Of a stretch of DNA of 64,000 bases, positions 1 to 11,403 are shown one piece after another. Made by a program: the position numbers and the translations under genes. Under the pieces are notes generated by a model, which saw nothing but the letters and a program-made list of their open reading frames with translations, did not search any database and was not told where the DNA came from. Origin of the DNA: Emydura subglobosa (taxonomy: Eukaryota > Chordata > Testudines > Chelidae); assembly GCA_007922225.1 (NCBI GenBank), contig ML680086.1, positions 4,766,259 through 4,830,258 on the forward strand. Reading direction: 5' to 3'. Each line of letters begins with the position of its first letter. The first letter of the stretch is position 1.

Positions 1-213
1 TTAGCTCAGATAGTTTAACAGGCCTAATTTTCATATGCAGATTTTGCATGAAATCTGGAAACACAGTGTCTGCATAGCTTATTGGATATATTTCATGAGT
101 GTAACTCCTGCCCTGAGCCCACCACCTGTCGGGGAGAGCGGGGGGTGTGTGTGGAGGGGGATGTACAAGTGCCATTTCCACAGGACACAGTTCAGTTTGT
201 TCAATATTTGCAT

Positions 214-1073
214 TTTATTTCAGTTGCCAGCTACAGAACAGTAGTTGGTTCTAGGTCCTGGGCCCAGGCTCACGGTATCTTTAATTTATGAACCGCTGCG
301 GCTGGGTCAGTGTCTTACAGAGACACCCAGCCTGGCTTTAGGGGGCTTGTCTCTGCAGCAGGTGGGGGAAAGGTGCTCACTTTTCACTGCTGCAGGCCCA
401 CGCTGCCATCTCAATGCAAACACACTGGCCCATAGGCTTAGAACTTTGCTCCGGCTCTGTGTGCACACGTCTCTCTGCTGGAGCGAGGAGGGGACTGGTG
501 CTAGCAGGCCAGGACCATTGGCAGAGCTGTGGAATCACGTTGAGGTGCGCTGGCTCATTGTACTCAGTCTCCATCAAGTCAGCCTTAGGCAGGGCCACGC
601 AGTCAGGCATCACCTTCAGTAGCACCGAACCCTTTTACACACAGCACATAACAGCCCCTCCATGAGTTATTTACCACAGCCTCCTCTTCCTAGCCAGTGC
701 TTTCCAGCTGTGTGCTGGGCCCGGCCAGAGGCCCTAAGCCTGCCTCTGTGCTGGGGCTGGGCCTTGGCTTTCCAGGCAGACAAAGCTGCCAGGCCTGGAG
801 GTGCCAGCAGCAGGCACTGGGTTCCTTGAGGTGAAGGGTGGATCCAAGCAGCCCCAAACCACCCAACCCGCCCTGCCCAACCAGCCATCCAGCCTGGCAC
901 AAGCATGAACCAAGGCCCAGCCGGGGGTCAGCTCAGAGCAGCACTGCTGCAATAAATTACATCCCTGGGGGCTGCCAGCAAATCATTTATACAGGGCAGG
1001 GGAGGGTAAAAGTCCAAGGGTCCTGGAAACAGCTTGGCTAGCTGTCCCCGCTGCAGTCTGCTGGTGCAACAAC
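214..1073 (-). promoter_or_regulatory. SLA2: SLA2 3' UTR and candidate polyadenylation signal
   Basis: Downstream of the SLA2 stop there is no further gene. An AATAAA on the minus strand at 219-214 would give a 3' UTR of about 0.86 kb, with a GT-rich patch just beyond at about 180-197. Assignment rests on the hexamer and position only. Confidence 0.4.
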
Positions 1074-1224
1074 TCAGGCACTCTTCCACTGGCTGCCCTT
1101 CGTGCCGGAGCTGCTCTCTGGGGGCAGCTCTTCTGTCAGGAAGAGGTAGGAGCTGATGGCTTCCCGCAGACCCAGGCTGACAGGAGCCTCCTCCGTGGCT
1201 GGAGCCTCAGAAAACAGGACCGAG
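1074..1224 (-). CDS. SLA2: SLA2 last coding exon (C-terminal tail, TGA)
   Basis: 151 coding bases, acceptor ctgcctgcag. Encodes residues 214-262 and the TGA at 1076-1074. LFSEAP and GLREAISSYL align with the mammalian tail (LFSEAA, GLRESLSFYI). The last 15 residues differ from mammals. Confidence 0.93.
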
Positions 1225-4200
1225 CTGCAGGCAGAAGAGGGATGCTCCGCACAGTCATGCTACTCCCAGCAGCCTGGCTTCCTAGCGGGGCATGGCCCTA
1301 TGCCATCACTTCCCTGCCCTCCACTCCAGCCAGTGCCAGCTGTCATGGCAGCAAAGGCTGTGTTCCCCTGCGGCTGAGGATCATTGGGTCCCTATGTGCT
1401 GCTCTGCCAAGGTGGAGGCCCCTCCCAGCTCAGCACTAGACCTGGGGGAGCGGTGCGCCCTACGGCCTCAGGAGGCAGGACAGGTCCCCTCACCCCAGGG
1501 CTTCCCCAAACATAAGAGGCCTCAATCCTGCTAACCCAAAGCACGGTGGTGCTGCTCCAGCCCCATGAGGGCAACGACTGCCTACCTGTCGAGTTCCTGC
1601 CAGTTGAGAGCCGGGGGCTTGACGACGGCGGGCAGGGGAAGATTCGGGGCTTGCAGGGCGCCTTGGATGAAGCACGGCTCCCTGAGGAGGCAGCACAGCC
1701 CATCCCCGATTTCTGGGACAGAGACACAGGGGACCTCAGCAAGGGCGTCCCCTGTGCTGCCTCCCCCCCACTCCCATGCCCAGTTCTGGGCTCCCGCAGG
1801 CTGCCTCCTTGGCTATGGGGCCACAGCGTAGGGCATCTGCCTCTGCACAAACCTGCGGGTGCACTGCTGCTTCGTGCTACGCAGGGCAGGCGCCTGAAGG
1901 CTAAGGGTGCTGGCACGTGGCCGAGCGGCCCCTCCCCACAGTGCGGAACAGCTCCAGGCCCACGGGCCTGCTGTGCGGACACTTGCCATGCCCGTGCACA
2001 GGGGGACTGGCCCCGGGAGAAGCATGAGGCAGGGGCGCAGTGAGAAGCTGGCCTGTTACCAGAGTAATAGTCCACCAGGTCCTGCAGGCTGGGGAAGGTG
2101 AGGCCAGGGGCGATGTAGAGCCAGCCATTCTCCAGGCGGTTGATGCGATAGTGTTTGACAGAGTCCCAGGAGGAGTGGTTGGTGCGCCTGACTGACAAGG
2201 AGTAGCCGCCTGCGAGGAGAATGAGCATCATGTGGTGCCAGGGCTCCAGCACACAGCCAGGACGGCCACACCGGCTCCAGCGCCACTGCCCTGGCCCCCA
2301 GCCCCCTGGGGTTAGAACCAGTGAGGAGTTGGGGGGCTGTTCCCAGGGTTAGAGCTGAACAGCTGCCCAACCGAGGGAACAGACGTCTTATACACAGCAG
2401 CCAATGGGCCAGCAGCAAAATGAGATTGTTCACAAATCTGCTGCAAGCTGGTGTCTGATTGGCCCATGTTCTGAGCCATGGGGCGTGCCTAGACAGGCTT
2501 AACCCCCCCCCCACCCCCCCCGCCCCATGCTTCCACTCCCCATGGACAGTTGGGGGGGGGGGGAGGGGAGGAACCTGCCCCTACATCAGAAAATGTGAGA
2601 GGTTCCCCTTGTAGCTGCTCGGAGCTGCCTGAGCCTGGCGCACAGGCCTGGGCAGTGCCCTGGTCTGTGCTTAGCCACAGCCCTGCTGGATGTGGATCCA
2701 GGACTCTGTGTTTGCCTGAGCACTGGCAGCTGGGCTGGGGGCCCTGCTCCACAAGCTCCACTGTGGAGCCAAAGGAGACGGCTGCTCAGAGCTACATGTG
2801 TGGATGGGAAAGGCTGGCCTGGCCCCTCTTCAGGCAGGTTAGCAAAGGGCAGCGAACAAGTCACCTGAGTCTACGAAGCTGAGCATCCTGCAGCCTTCAT
2901 GCTGCACATGGCCCACGGGCACTGAGCCAGGCAAGCTGCAGAGCTGCAGCCACCCAGTCCAGGTGCCACGGAGGGGGCTAGGATATGAGGCTGCCGCTCG
3001 CTGCAAAGGTGACCCCTGGGGTAAGGGTGAGGCATGGGCAGAAACAGGGACATGGGGCTGACCAGCAGGGAGCACGTCTGACACCTGCCAGCTAGTGCAA
3101 AGTGTAACTGGTCAGCGCACGCTGGGCAGAGCAGAGTGGCTGCAGGCGGGCTGCCAGCAGAGGGGCAGGGAACCTCTCACTGGGACAGCCAAGGCCCCAG
3201 GAAACCATTCTTAGCAGGACAGGAGCAATCCCTGCCTTTGCTTGTCAAGGATCCCAGGACATGCACACAATTGTTTTCGTTTCCTAAGCTGGCTCTCTGC
3301 TTAACTGAATGCTGCAGGCTGCCTGCCTGGGGGGGAGGGGTGTGTGAAACCGACCCATGTACTCAGGAAACCACTGCTCTGGGCAGCCAGCGAAGACTGC
3401 AGGTGTGAGTTATCGGAGATACAGCCCCTGCACTGTGCACCGCAGGCGAGGCAAGCGGCTCCTCAGTCACTGGCGCATTTAATTCAGCCATTGGCCCTGT
3501 TTCTCTCCTGGCCCCTGAACTAGCAAATGCCTGCTTCCAGCCATCAGTGGCTCTGGGGCGGCAGTGGGCACGACAGCCAGGGTGTGGAGGGGCAGGCAGC
3601 CACTGTGAACTGGCTTGTGCTTTAGCGTCCAGCAGAAAATATTCTGCAAGCGCATGCCTTGGCTCTGATAGTCCCGGGCAGCTCATCCCATGCCTGGCTC
3701 TGAGTGCTGCCTTGCTGGGTCTGTCTGGGAGGAAGGCACTGCACAGACGTAGCAACAGTGCTGGTGGAAAGCCAGACCCTGCCTGGTGGTATCCCTGGTT
3801 AGTGGTTTAGCAGCAACACTACTGGTCAGTTCTAGACCCCCCCAGCTCTGCTCCACTAGCACAGAGGGGGAAGAAAACACATCAAAGGGGCCCAGGATTT
3901 TGAATGCCCTCTCTGCCTGTGCTGTGGGGCTGCTCTAAGTTATGCTAGGGCCATTTCAGGCCCAGCCGAGTGCAGAAATGGAAAGGCACCTTAGACTACA
4001 CGTTACGGCAGGAAGCTGACCTCAGTGTAAACAGGTGCACTGCTGCCTCTTAGCCTAGCCTGCAGAGAAGTATCCCGCTCACACCAGCCACTTGTCCCTC
4101 ATTCCCCACAAGCGCAGACAGCTGCCCTCTGGGGGGAAGGCCAGGAGATGATGAGCTAGCACTTTCCTGCCCAAGCACCAAGGCCTGCGGTCCCCAACCA

Positions 4201-7200
4201 GGGGTGTGCAGCCCCGCTGGGGGTATGGCAACTCCAGCTAGAGATTTGCCTAATTTTACAACAGGCTGCATAAAAAAGCTCCAGTGACGTCAACACAAAC
4301 TAATAGTTCAGCCAGTGATGTGTTGACAGTACTCTATACGCTGCACCCTGACATGTAAGTGCAATGGTTATATTCTAACTGATTGATTTTATAACGCTAC
4401 AGTAAAAATGAGACATCGGCAAGTGTTCAGTAGCAGTGTGCTGTGACACACTTCTGGCTGATTTTGTAAGCAAGTCGGTTTTATGGGAGGTGAAACTTTG
4501 GATATGCGAGTCAAATCAGCCTCCTGATGGGCTGGCGCCACTGGCATAGGCTGGGTGCCCGGCCACAGGAGCCAGGTGGGGTCAGCCCTCGCTAGACTCT
4601 GTCCCGAGGCATTCTGACAGCACAGAAATTGCTGGCAATCCCTGGAGCCCATCACTCCTCAGGGACGCAGTGGGTGAGTTGGGAGGTGCCAGATGGGGCT
4701 TTCTGGTACTGGGGCACTGCCCAAAGGTGTAAACACAGGTGAAGCTGGTAGCCTCCGGTGGGCATGTGGGTGGGGCAGGAAGATTTGGGGGAGCATCTCA
4801 CGTCTGTGGCCTGCTCGCTAAGAGGAACCAGCCCCATCATCCCGGGCCAGGCACGTGGGCCAGCTTGGGTTAGGGTTAGTGTCCTTACCTTTCCTGGTCT
4901 GGCTCTCTCGGACCAGGAAGGAACCGCTGTGGTTGCATGGCAGAAGCAGCAGCTCCTCAGCTTTCGCCCGGCTAATGCCCTCGTACAGCCACCTGGAAGC
5001 GATGACCTGACACTGAGCGCCAGCATTTTCCCTGTGCCCCACCCTGCTGCAGTGCACAGCCCCCCAGGCCAGCCAGGCAGTGCTCAGCTCTTCCTTCCTG
5101 ACAATGACAGGTGGACACTGGGTGTGCCCATTTCTGGCTCCCCCCATACTTCTGTGACTGTAGACCCAGGTTTCCCTGGGGCCCCGCCTCATGGCCAGGC
5201 TGTTTGTTACACTTGGACCATATTTCATCTGGGGAATCACCCAGCACTGAAATGCAGCTGCTTCTGGGCTGGACCGTATCTGCTGGCTAACAGCACACAG
5301 CAACACAGTACATGGTTGGAGACAGGCAGGGAAAAGTAACATAGCCAACGAAAACATCCGGGGGACAGTAAGGTGGCAGAAGGGCCAGATCGTCCCCCTT
5401 AAACCTTCACCCCATAGAGGCCCCCCCAAGGGGCGTTCAATGCCCACAAGCAGTCAGGACTCACAGGTCCGGGGACCAGGGCTTAACATGGGCTCCAGGA
5501 AGTGCTGGGGGCTTTCCATGGCTAACCATGGTGTTCAGACCAGCCATGGAGCACTGCCCAGCCCAGAACCCATCAGGCTCTGCTGCTTCCTGGCCCCTGC
5601 CCTCTGCGAGCCATGAAGGCAGTCCTACACTGCTGCTAGCACAGAGCCCCTGACCCTTGTGCCATGTCCTGCAGCACCTAGAGCCGCCAGCTGAGCACTG
5701 GCCACACGCACGAGGGCTGATGAGGTGACAGCAGAAACTGGGCTTGCTCCACCTGTGTTGCAAAGCAGTGTCCAGACGGGAGAGGAGAAGGAAGGTGGGA
5801 TGAACCTTTCATTTCAGCCCGGCAGCTCTCACAACTGTCTGCAAGTGCAGTCACTGACTGCACAAAAGCAATGCTGTGCAATGGGCTGCTGCGGGATGTG
5901 CTGGCCCTGTGCATGGACCATTTCCCCCTGATCCTGGGCGCGGTGCCGTTGCCGAGGTGTGCACTAGTTATGTGGGGAGCAGAGCTGTAAAGCTCCTACA
6001 TGTTTGGGGCCCTACATCCAAAGCAAGTTTCAATTATAAGTATTATAGTGGCTATGGAAAATTCCTGCATCAGCAGCCATTGCGCCCCATCCCTGGTGTG
6101 CTGAAATATGTAACTGACCAGCACCAGCAGATCTGTCAATGTGTCTGTTCATGCATAAAATCCCAATGGCATGTAGCCAACCGACACATCAAGGACAATT
6201 CGACACAGGAGCTTCTCCCAGGCGCTGTGTGGCCAGAGCCTGGCACTGTGGGCCCTGGGCTGTGACAGGCGTGGCCGGTTACAAATGCCAATGCTTCTTC
6301 TGGAGGAGCTCTGCAAAGGGTCTGGGCCAAGCTGGTTTCACATCTCTTGGGGCCCCAGCGCTGTTCAAAGGAGCAGGGAGAACAGCTGGGCGGGTGGACA
6401 GGGGAAAGGAAGCCGCAGCTCGCTAACTCAGCGTGTGTTGCTCAGAGTTCGCCTGTGTCAGGAAGCCTGGGGGACATCTGCAACTCACTGGGTTAGCAGC
6501 ATGTGCTGCACGCTCACATCCAGGCCTGCCTGCGCCACACCAAGAGCCCAGCTTTCCCTCCACCACAACCCAGCTGGCCAGAAAGGACAGGCAGCGTTGC
6601 CAGCTGCTAGCAGCTGGGTGGCCCTACTGCGCCAGCCTCGCTTCCTGGACAGGTGCCCGTTTCTCAGACCACCCCCAGCAGAACTGGTATGATCTGAGCC
6701 CTTATGGACAGCCAGTGCGGGGTGGGCATTGTGGCCTGAAGCCTGGAGTCTGACGCCCATTCGCCCTGGCATTGCAGGCAAGGTCACAAAGTCCATGGAG
6801 ACAGACGGTCTCCCCAGCTGCTGTGCTGGTCCCTCGGCCTGGCTGGCACACCCAGGGGGCTGACGGAGGCTGATCTGCAATCCTAGAAGTAACATTAATC
6901 TCCTGTGCCTGCGTCTGTGTAGGGGGGCCCTGATCCTCACAGAGGCCACAGCTGGGACACAGCACTGACTGCCAGTGCCAATAAAACGCCAGGACGTCCC
7001 AAGGGCTCCCCGCAGTCCCACAGCCCAGCTCAGAGGAGAGGTAGGACTCCTACCTGTGCCGCACTTTGGCCACGTGGCTGCTGGGCACCACACACTCTTT
7101 GCCCGTGGCCAGTGATGCCACGGTCCACCATTCCCCATCCCTGTAAGAGAAAAGCGTTTCCGTGTATGCTGTGCCCCCTCCACGCAGCTCCTTGCCTGAC

Positions 7201-9269
7201 TTGCTTGACACCCTCTGCCGCAGCCACTGACTGGGTGGTGCTCATCCAGGGCCTTTTTGTTGCTGTGCCCGAGTTACTGGGGGCGCCTGAGTGCAGCACA
7301 GCGGCTCCCCATGCTGGGGCTAGCACTCGGCCTTGCGGATGGGGCACGCCTGGCAGGGCTGCCCATGAGGCTCGGGGAGAGCCCAGGAATGGATGGCTGA
7401 GGCTGCTCCCCTGTGAGGGCTCCCTGTCCTGGAGGCAGCAGTGGGCAGAGCCCCAGGGTGAGAGCATGGCCCAGCACCTGGGAATGGGAACTACACGGCA
7501 GGAGCTGCTCCTAGGGTGGAGAGCCGGATGCGGCTGCGGTGGCTGAGGGGCTCTAGAGTTGGTTCTCAGGGAGGTGCTGGGGCAGGGACAGAGCCACAGT
7601 GAGCTGACGGGATGGGCAGTCTGGCACAGTGCAGTGCATCTCAGGCAGGGCCGGGGAGGCCTCGTGTAGCCCTCAATCACCCATACAGACCCTGTGGTGG
7701 GGCCTAGGCAGCCAGGCTGCTTCCACATCAGACTTACTCAGAGAGGACGCGCAGCTGCTCGCCGGTCCTCAGGACGGTCTCTGCCTCTCCCCCCATGGGG
7801 AAAGAGCACAAGGCAACTGCCACATAGCTGTTCAGACCTGCCGGGAGAGCACAGCACCTCATCTCCAGCACTGCCCTTCCCCGCCCGCTGGGCAGAGCCC
7901 CGTGGCCTGGCACGAGGGGCAGTCTAGTGTGGGGTGAGCACTGCCACGGTGCCCAGAGAAGGCATATCTGCTGGCCACGTCACCCACTCTTGTGACAGTT
8001 CGTGTTTTTCTTAAAGCCCAGGGCCAGGGGACTGCATGAGGACCTTGGGTTCCAGTAAAGAGTCAGTGTCTAGCCTTTGCGGACAGCATGGCCCCAAAGC
8101 CGTAGAGCGTGGCCCCCTCCCATCTCAGAAAGTTTTTAAAACTCAGATTTTTTAAAAAAGGCTAAAGGATTTTTAAGCTAGCCTCCTGATTTCTGGGCCC
8201 TGGCCTATGCTCTCTGAGCGCCTGAGGTCAGCAGCACAGCACTAGTCCCGCTGCAAGGTCCTGCTCGGATTTACCACCCTGCCCCAATGCAACCTCAATG
8301 GGGTGAGTAATCCACATGCTGGCCCCTGGCGTTTGGCACTGTGGGAACTGCCCAGTCGCAGAGGAAATAAGTGACCACTGGAAGGCATCGTGCTAGGCAG
8401 GGGCAGGGCTCTGCGATGCAGTGTACATCCTGGTTCCATGGTCAGACATCGCCTGTTGGGGGCAGTTGGCTCAGCTGAGGCCAACCTCCCATGCCCCAGC
8501 TGCCCTCCGAGGCTGCTGGGAATGCCAGGCATCAGCCTGTTTCTCTCCCACTCAGCCACCTGCTGTCATTCCCTTCATGGCTGGGGCCTTGCTCGACAGG
8601 CTCGGCCTTCCTGAGAGCCCAGTCCAGGGCCCAGGCCGTTGCAGGGTTCAAGGGCCCAGTGCAAACAGGCAGGTGCCTTGGGAAAATCCAACCCTCGCCC
8701 ATGGGTTTGCCGGCCTGGAGCCTCCTTCTGTGCATGGAGAAGTGCCGGCCTCTGCTGCCAGCCTCACTCCAGGCTGGAGCCGCCAGCACCAGGCCAGAGC
8801 AGGCGGATCGACGCTGTCAGGGCTCCCAGCAAGGGCACCCCAGGGCCCTGCCATCTTGGCTGCGTGCCAGGCTTGCCCCATGCTAAAGGCACCTGCTTGG
8901 GGCCACGCCTACCCTGCTCCGCCGTGCAAGAGAAGCTGGGCCTGGCTGGTTGGACCCTGAGCTGAGCGTGTCCTGCTGGTAGTGGAAGGACCCTGCTGAT
9001 TCCTGGGGCTTGTACTGCGCCATCAGGCCTGGCACGAAGCCGGCCGGCTGGGTGCTGTGGGTGGGCATGGGGCAGCCGGGGGGAGGGGGCTGCAGGGCCC
9101 CAGGGGACGGAAGCAGGATGGTGCTGCTGGACACGAGCTGGGAAATCCTAGCCCAGGTGTCACTGGTGCTCAGGGCTACCAAGGGGCTGTGCTTCCTACC
9201 TGCCTGCATTGGGGCAGCTGGGCTGGGCTGGATGACAAGTTGCTTCCTTCTGCTGGGCAAACTTCCCAT
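1074..9269 (-). CDS. SLA2: Src-like adaptor 2 (SLAP-2), complete coding sequence in 7 exons
   Basis: SLA2 is a myristoylated adaptor that dampens antigen-receptor signalling in lymphocytes by bringing the ubiquitin ligase CBL to receptor complexes (family knowledge). The joined exons give 262 codons; human SLA2 has 261. The N-terminus MGSLPSRRK matches SLA2 and not its paralog SLA, and Gly2 is the expected myristoylation site. The SH3 domain spans about residues 29-84, with paired Trp at 61-62 and the PSSHVAKV end. The SH2 domain spans about 87-184, with the phosphotyrosine-binding FLVRES at 111-116 (Arg114) and HYR at 140-142. The C-terminal tail, 185-262, is the CBL-binding part in mammals and is the least conserved. 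The start codon has G at -3 and G at +4. All six introns are GT-AG and keep the frame. NDRG3 follows on the same strand, as in human 20q11. Confidence 0.95.
1586..1712 (-). CDS. SLA2: SLA2 coding exon 6 (SH2 end and tail)
   Basis: 127 bases, acceptor ctgtcccag, donor gtaggc. Encodes residues 172-212. GLCCLLREPC closes the SH2 domain, followed by a proline-rich linker and LNWQELD. Confidence 0.94.
2060..2209 (-). CDS. SLA2: SLA2 coding exon 5 (SH2 core)
   Basis: 150 bases, acceptor cctcgcag, donor gtaaca. Encodes residues 122-170, with GYSLSVR, HYRI and LTFPSLQDLVDYYS, the second half of the SH2 fold. A longer open frame runs on into the intron at both ends, but the splice sites and homology end where stated. 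Confidence 0.96.
2503..2570. repeat. Paired C-run and G-run
   Basis: A C-rich tract (2503-2526, broken by A and G) is followed about 25 bases later by a G run (2552-2570). The two could pair as a hairpin, or form G-quadruplex and i-motif structures on opposite strands. It lies in an SLA2 intron. Confidence 0.8.
4187..4535 (+). mobile_element. Nonautonomous hAT-type element, old copy
   Basis: The left edge CGGTCCCCAACCAGGGG followed by ATTTGCCTAATTTTACAACAGGC, AAAAATGAGA, GTGCTGTGACAC and TGATTTTGTAAGCAAG is the reverse complement of the better-preserved element at 47826-48154. The terminal repeats are decayed and I cannot see a clean target duplication. It lies in the SLA2 intron between coding exons 4 and 5. 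Confidence 0.6.
4889..4992 (-). CDS. SLA2: SLA2 coding exon 4 (SH2, FLVRES)
   Basis: 104 bases, acceptor cgcttccag, donor gtaagg. Encodes residues 87-120, beginning WLYEGISR and including the phosphotyrosine pocket FLVRES (111-116). Confidence 0.96.
4993..7053 (-). other. SLA2 intron between coding exons 3 and 4
   Basis: GC-rich sequence with no repeat or gene that I recognise. Confidence 0.85.
7054..7140 (-). CDS. SLA2: SLA2 coding exon 3 (end of SH3)
   Basis: 87 bases, acceptor ctcttacag, donor gtagga. Carries the SH3 hallmark DGEWW (58-62) and VPSSHVAKV (75-83), and ends in the split codon Arg86. Confidence 0.95.
7738..7837 (-). CDS. SLA2: SLA2 coding exon 2 (start of SH3)
   Basis: 100 bases, acceptor cccggcag, donor gtaagt. 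Completes Gly24, encodes residues 25-56 and begins Glu57. ALCSF replaces the usual ALYDY at the start of the SH3 fold, a loosened form that mammalian SLAP-2 also shows. Confidence 0.92.
7838..9199 (-). other. SLA2 intron between coding exons 1 and 2
   Basis: GC-rich sequence with no recognised element. Confidence 0.85.
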
Positions 9270-9311
9270 CACTCCCAGGCAGCCCGCAGGGACTCAGCAA
9301 AGAGCACTGAC
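9200..9311 (-). CDS. SLA2: SLA2 first coding exon (ATG at 9269)
   Basis: Encodes residues 1-23 plus one base. The donor is CAG|gtagga at 9199. Upstream of the ATG, a strong acceptor (pyrimidine tract then ctgctgcag) ends at 9312, so 9270-9311 is probably 5' UTR. At least one noncoding first exon should then lie further right. I could not place that exon. Confidence 0.88.
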
Positions 9312-10474
9312 CTGCAGCAGGGAGAGAAAGCTGGAAAACCAAGGGACAGCTCAATGCCTGGTGCTGGTGGGCTGCTGCCAGCCCTGCTCCCTGGCCACTG
9401 CCTAGTCTTGTGGGATCCCTTGCCGCTCTGCCCCCCCCCGACACCCTCCCTGCCCCCCGAGAGCTGCCTCAGGTACCCTGGATCCCCCCACCCCCAGCTG
9501 AGGCTTTTGAACCCCAGTGAGAGTGACCAGCTCCCAATGTGCATGTGGCTCAAGCAGCTGCCCTGTGCCTAGCCCAGGCAGCACCACATCCTGCAGGGAG
9601 GGGGCACACACTGAGCTCTGCACAGCCAAGTCTGGGGGAGGCTGAGACAACCAGTGGCCGGGCTGCCTACAACTCTGGTGCTGGCCAGAGCCACCCTGGC
9701 TGGTCTCTCTCTCTCACACACACCCCACCCCTCCCCCAAACCCGTGTAGGGTTTTGGCGTGGTAACCTAGGGGATGTTTATAAAAAGCCCCATTTGGCTT
9801 AGTTCTGAGCCATGCTCTGGGGCCAACCGGGTGCATGGAGCCTTTGTTGTTGTGGTTTCCTGTGTTGTTGCGCTCGGTCACCCTGCAGCCCCCTCACTGC
9901 ATGGCTGCCCTTCGGGTGGTGCTAACCTGTCCCAGCATGGCAAAGGCAGGTGGGTGGGAGAACCAGCAGAGCCTAGGGACAATGGTGGCTTATGACACAA
10001 GGGCGTCACCCCAGATTCATGCGAGACAAGAGTTTGCAGTATCGGGCCAGGGTCCCCCCCCCATAGTCCCCCCGTTCCGTCCCTCCCAAGGTAGGCAGGC
10101 AGCTGGTCAGTGCAGATGGCTGGTGGTGGCATTCTCCCCTCCTATGAGAGCCAAGGGAGTCCCAAGAACCGCCGGTGCCATGGCGATCTCCTGCCTCCCC
10201 AGGGTCATTGCAGATCTCAGAGCAATTCTTCCAGGAGCAGGCTAGTGATCAACTGCCATGGTGGAGGAGCAAGGCCCCATGTAGCTAAACTCCCCTTGCA
10301 GCCTCTGCTGGCCACGGCCAGACACATTCTCCCATTGCCTGCTCACCGGAACAACCACTCAGCCCTTCCGGATATTGGGTTCCCTGCTGCTGGCCCCCTC
10401 CTCACCCCCTGTTCCAAAATAGGGTGTGCTGGTGCTGTACATTTTTAAACAGCTGCTGCACACCACCCCAGAGG

Positions 10475-10590
10475 TGACTGCATTTCTGTGATGGGTGAAA
10501 TGAGCCCAACCTATCTCACAGGGAGGGCTGTGAGCCTTAGTTCATTACTGTTTGTAAAAGACTTTGAGAGCTGAGGTGGTAGGATGAGCC
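10475..10590 (+). repeat. MIR-like SINE 3' core
   Basis: Reads GTGATGGGTGAAATG, CTATCTCACAGGGAGG, TGTGAG, TTGTAAAAGACTTTGAGAG, which follows the order of the MIR core (AAATGGG, CCTCACAGG, GTTGTGAGG, GTAAAGCGCTTTGAGA). Confidence 0.5.
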
Positions 10591-11376
10591 TGTTACTACA
10601 GCTTTCCATTGTACAGGCACAGATCGCCCCAGTTCCTCTGACTCAGCTCTGTGCCCACGGCAAGAGGCACCTGCAACGCTACAGCACACGGAGCAGGGCA
10701 CATGCTGACAGCCTGCAGCTCTCGCTGCTCTGAGCAAGGGGGCAGAGTGGGAGGGTCAAAGAGCCTCTGGTTGCATGATTTGCTTCCTTCCTCATTAGAG
10801 CATCTGACAGCAGGAGATGTAAACACCATCTTAATTCTGTGCATCCCACCCCATCAGAACAACCCCTGGGCCAGAGCTCACCAGCCCCACGTCCCCTGCT
10901 GTCCAAAGACAAATGTGCCCCACTTACTTGATGCTCATCTCAACAAAGATGCTACAGGGCTCCTCACACACGTCTGCAGCGTGGCCCCTCCTGCTGCTGC
11001 AGACTTCCCAGGGCAGGTCACTCCTGGGCAGTGCAGAATCGGGTCACTCCAGCGCTGAGTTATTGCTGGACACAGGGAGGCTCTAGGCCTGTGCTAACCC
11101 CACCACTGGTGGCTCGACCAAGTGCGTGCTCCTGTGCTGCTGGATTGTGCAGTTCAGGACCCTCCTGGCAGCAGGCTCCGTCTGTTGCCGAGGTGCAGCT
11201 GTCCTCTGACACTAGAAACTTCTGCGCAGTTAGTGCAGAGCGTGAGGTGTGTGACGGGCTGGCTGGGGCCGTGACCTGCTCATGTTTCCTGTGACGTGCG
11301 CAAGAGCTGGAGGGGAGGCAGGAGTGCTGATTTTTCTTGCTGCTCAGATAGCAGCTGCTTGCTGCATCCTGTCTAC

Positions 11377-11403
11377 GGGGGGGGGGGGGGGGGGGGGGGG
11401 GGG
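11377..11403 (+). repeat. 27-base poly(G) run
   Basis: Uninterrupted G27, then C and three more G. It sits about 2 kb upstream of the SLA2 start codon. The length may be an assembly estimate, because such runs sequence poorly. Confidence 0.9.

Larger units (their letters stand above)
2210..4888 (-). other. SLA2 intron between coding exons 4 and 5
   Basis: GC-rich intron. It holds the C-run/G-run tract near 2503-2570 and an old hAT-type element near 4187-4535. Nothing else was recognised. Confidence 0.85.

Noticed and set aside
1392..2252. 286-codon open frame on the minus strand
   Set aside because: It contains SLA2 exon 5 but then runs through intron sequence. Splice sites and homology end the coding part at 2060; GC-rich introns lack stops by chance.
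1074..9269. Assignment to SLA instead of SLA2
   Set aside because: The N-terminus MGSLPSRRK, the length of 262 residues and the tail GLREAISSYL fit SLA2. SLA begins differently and is longer.
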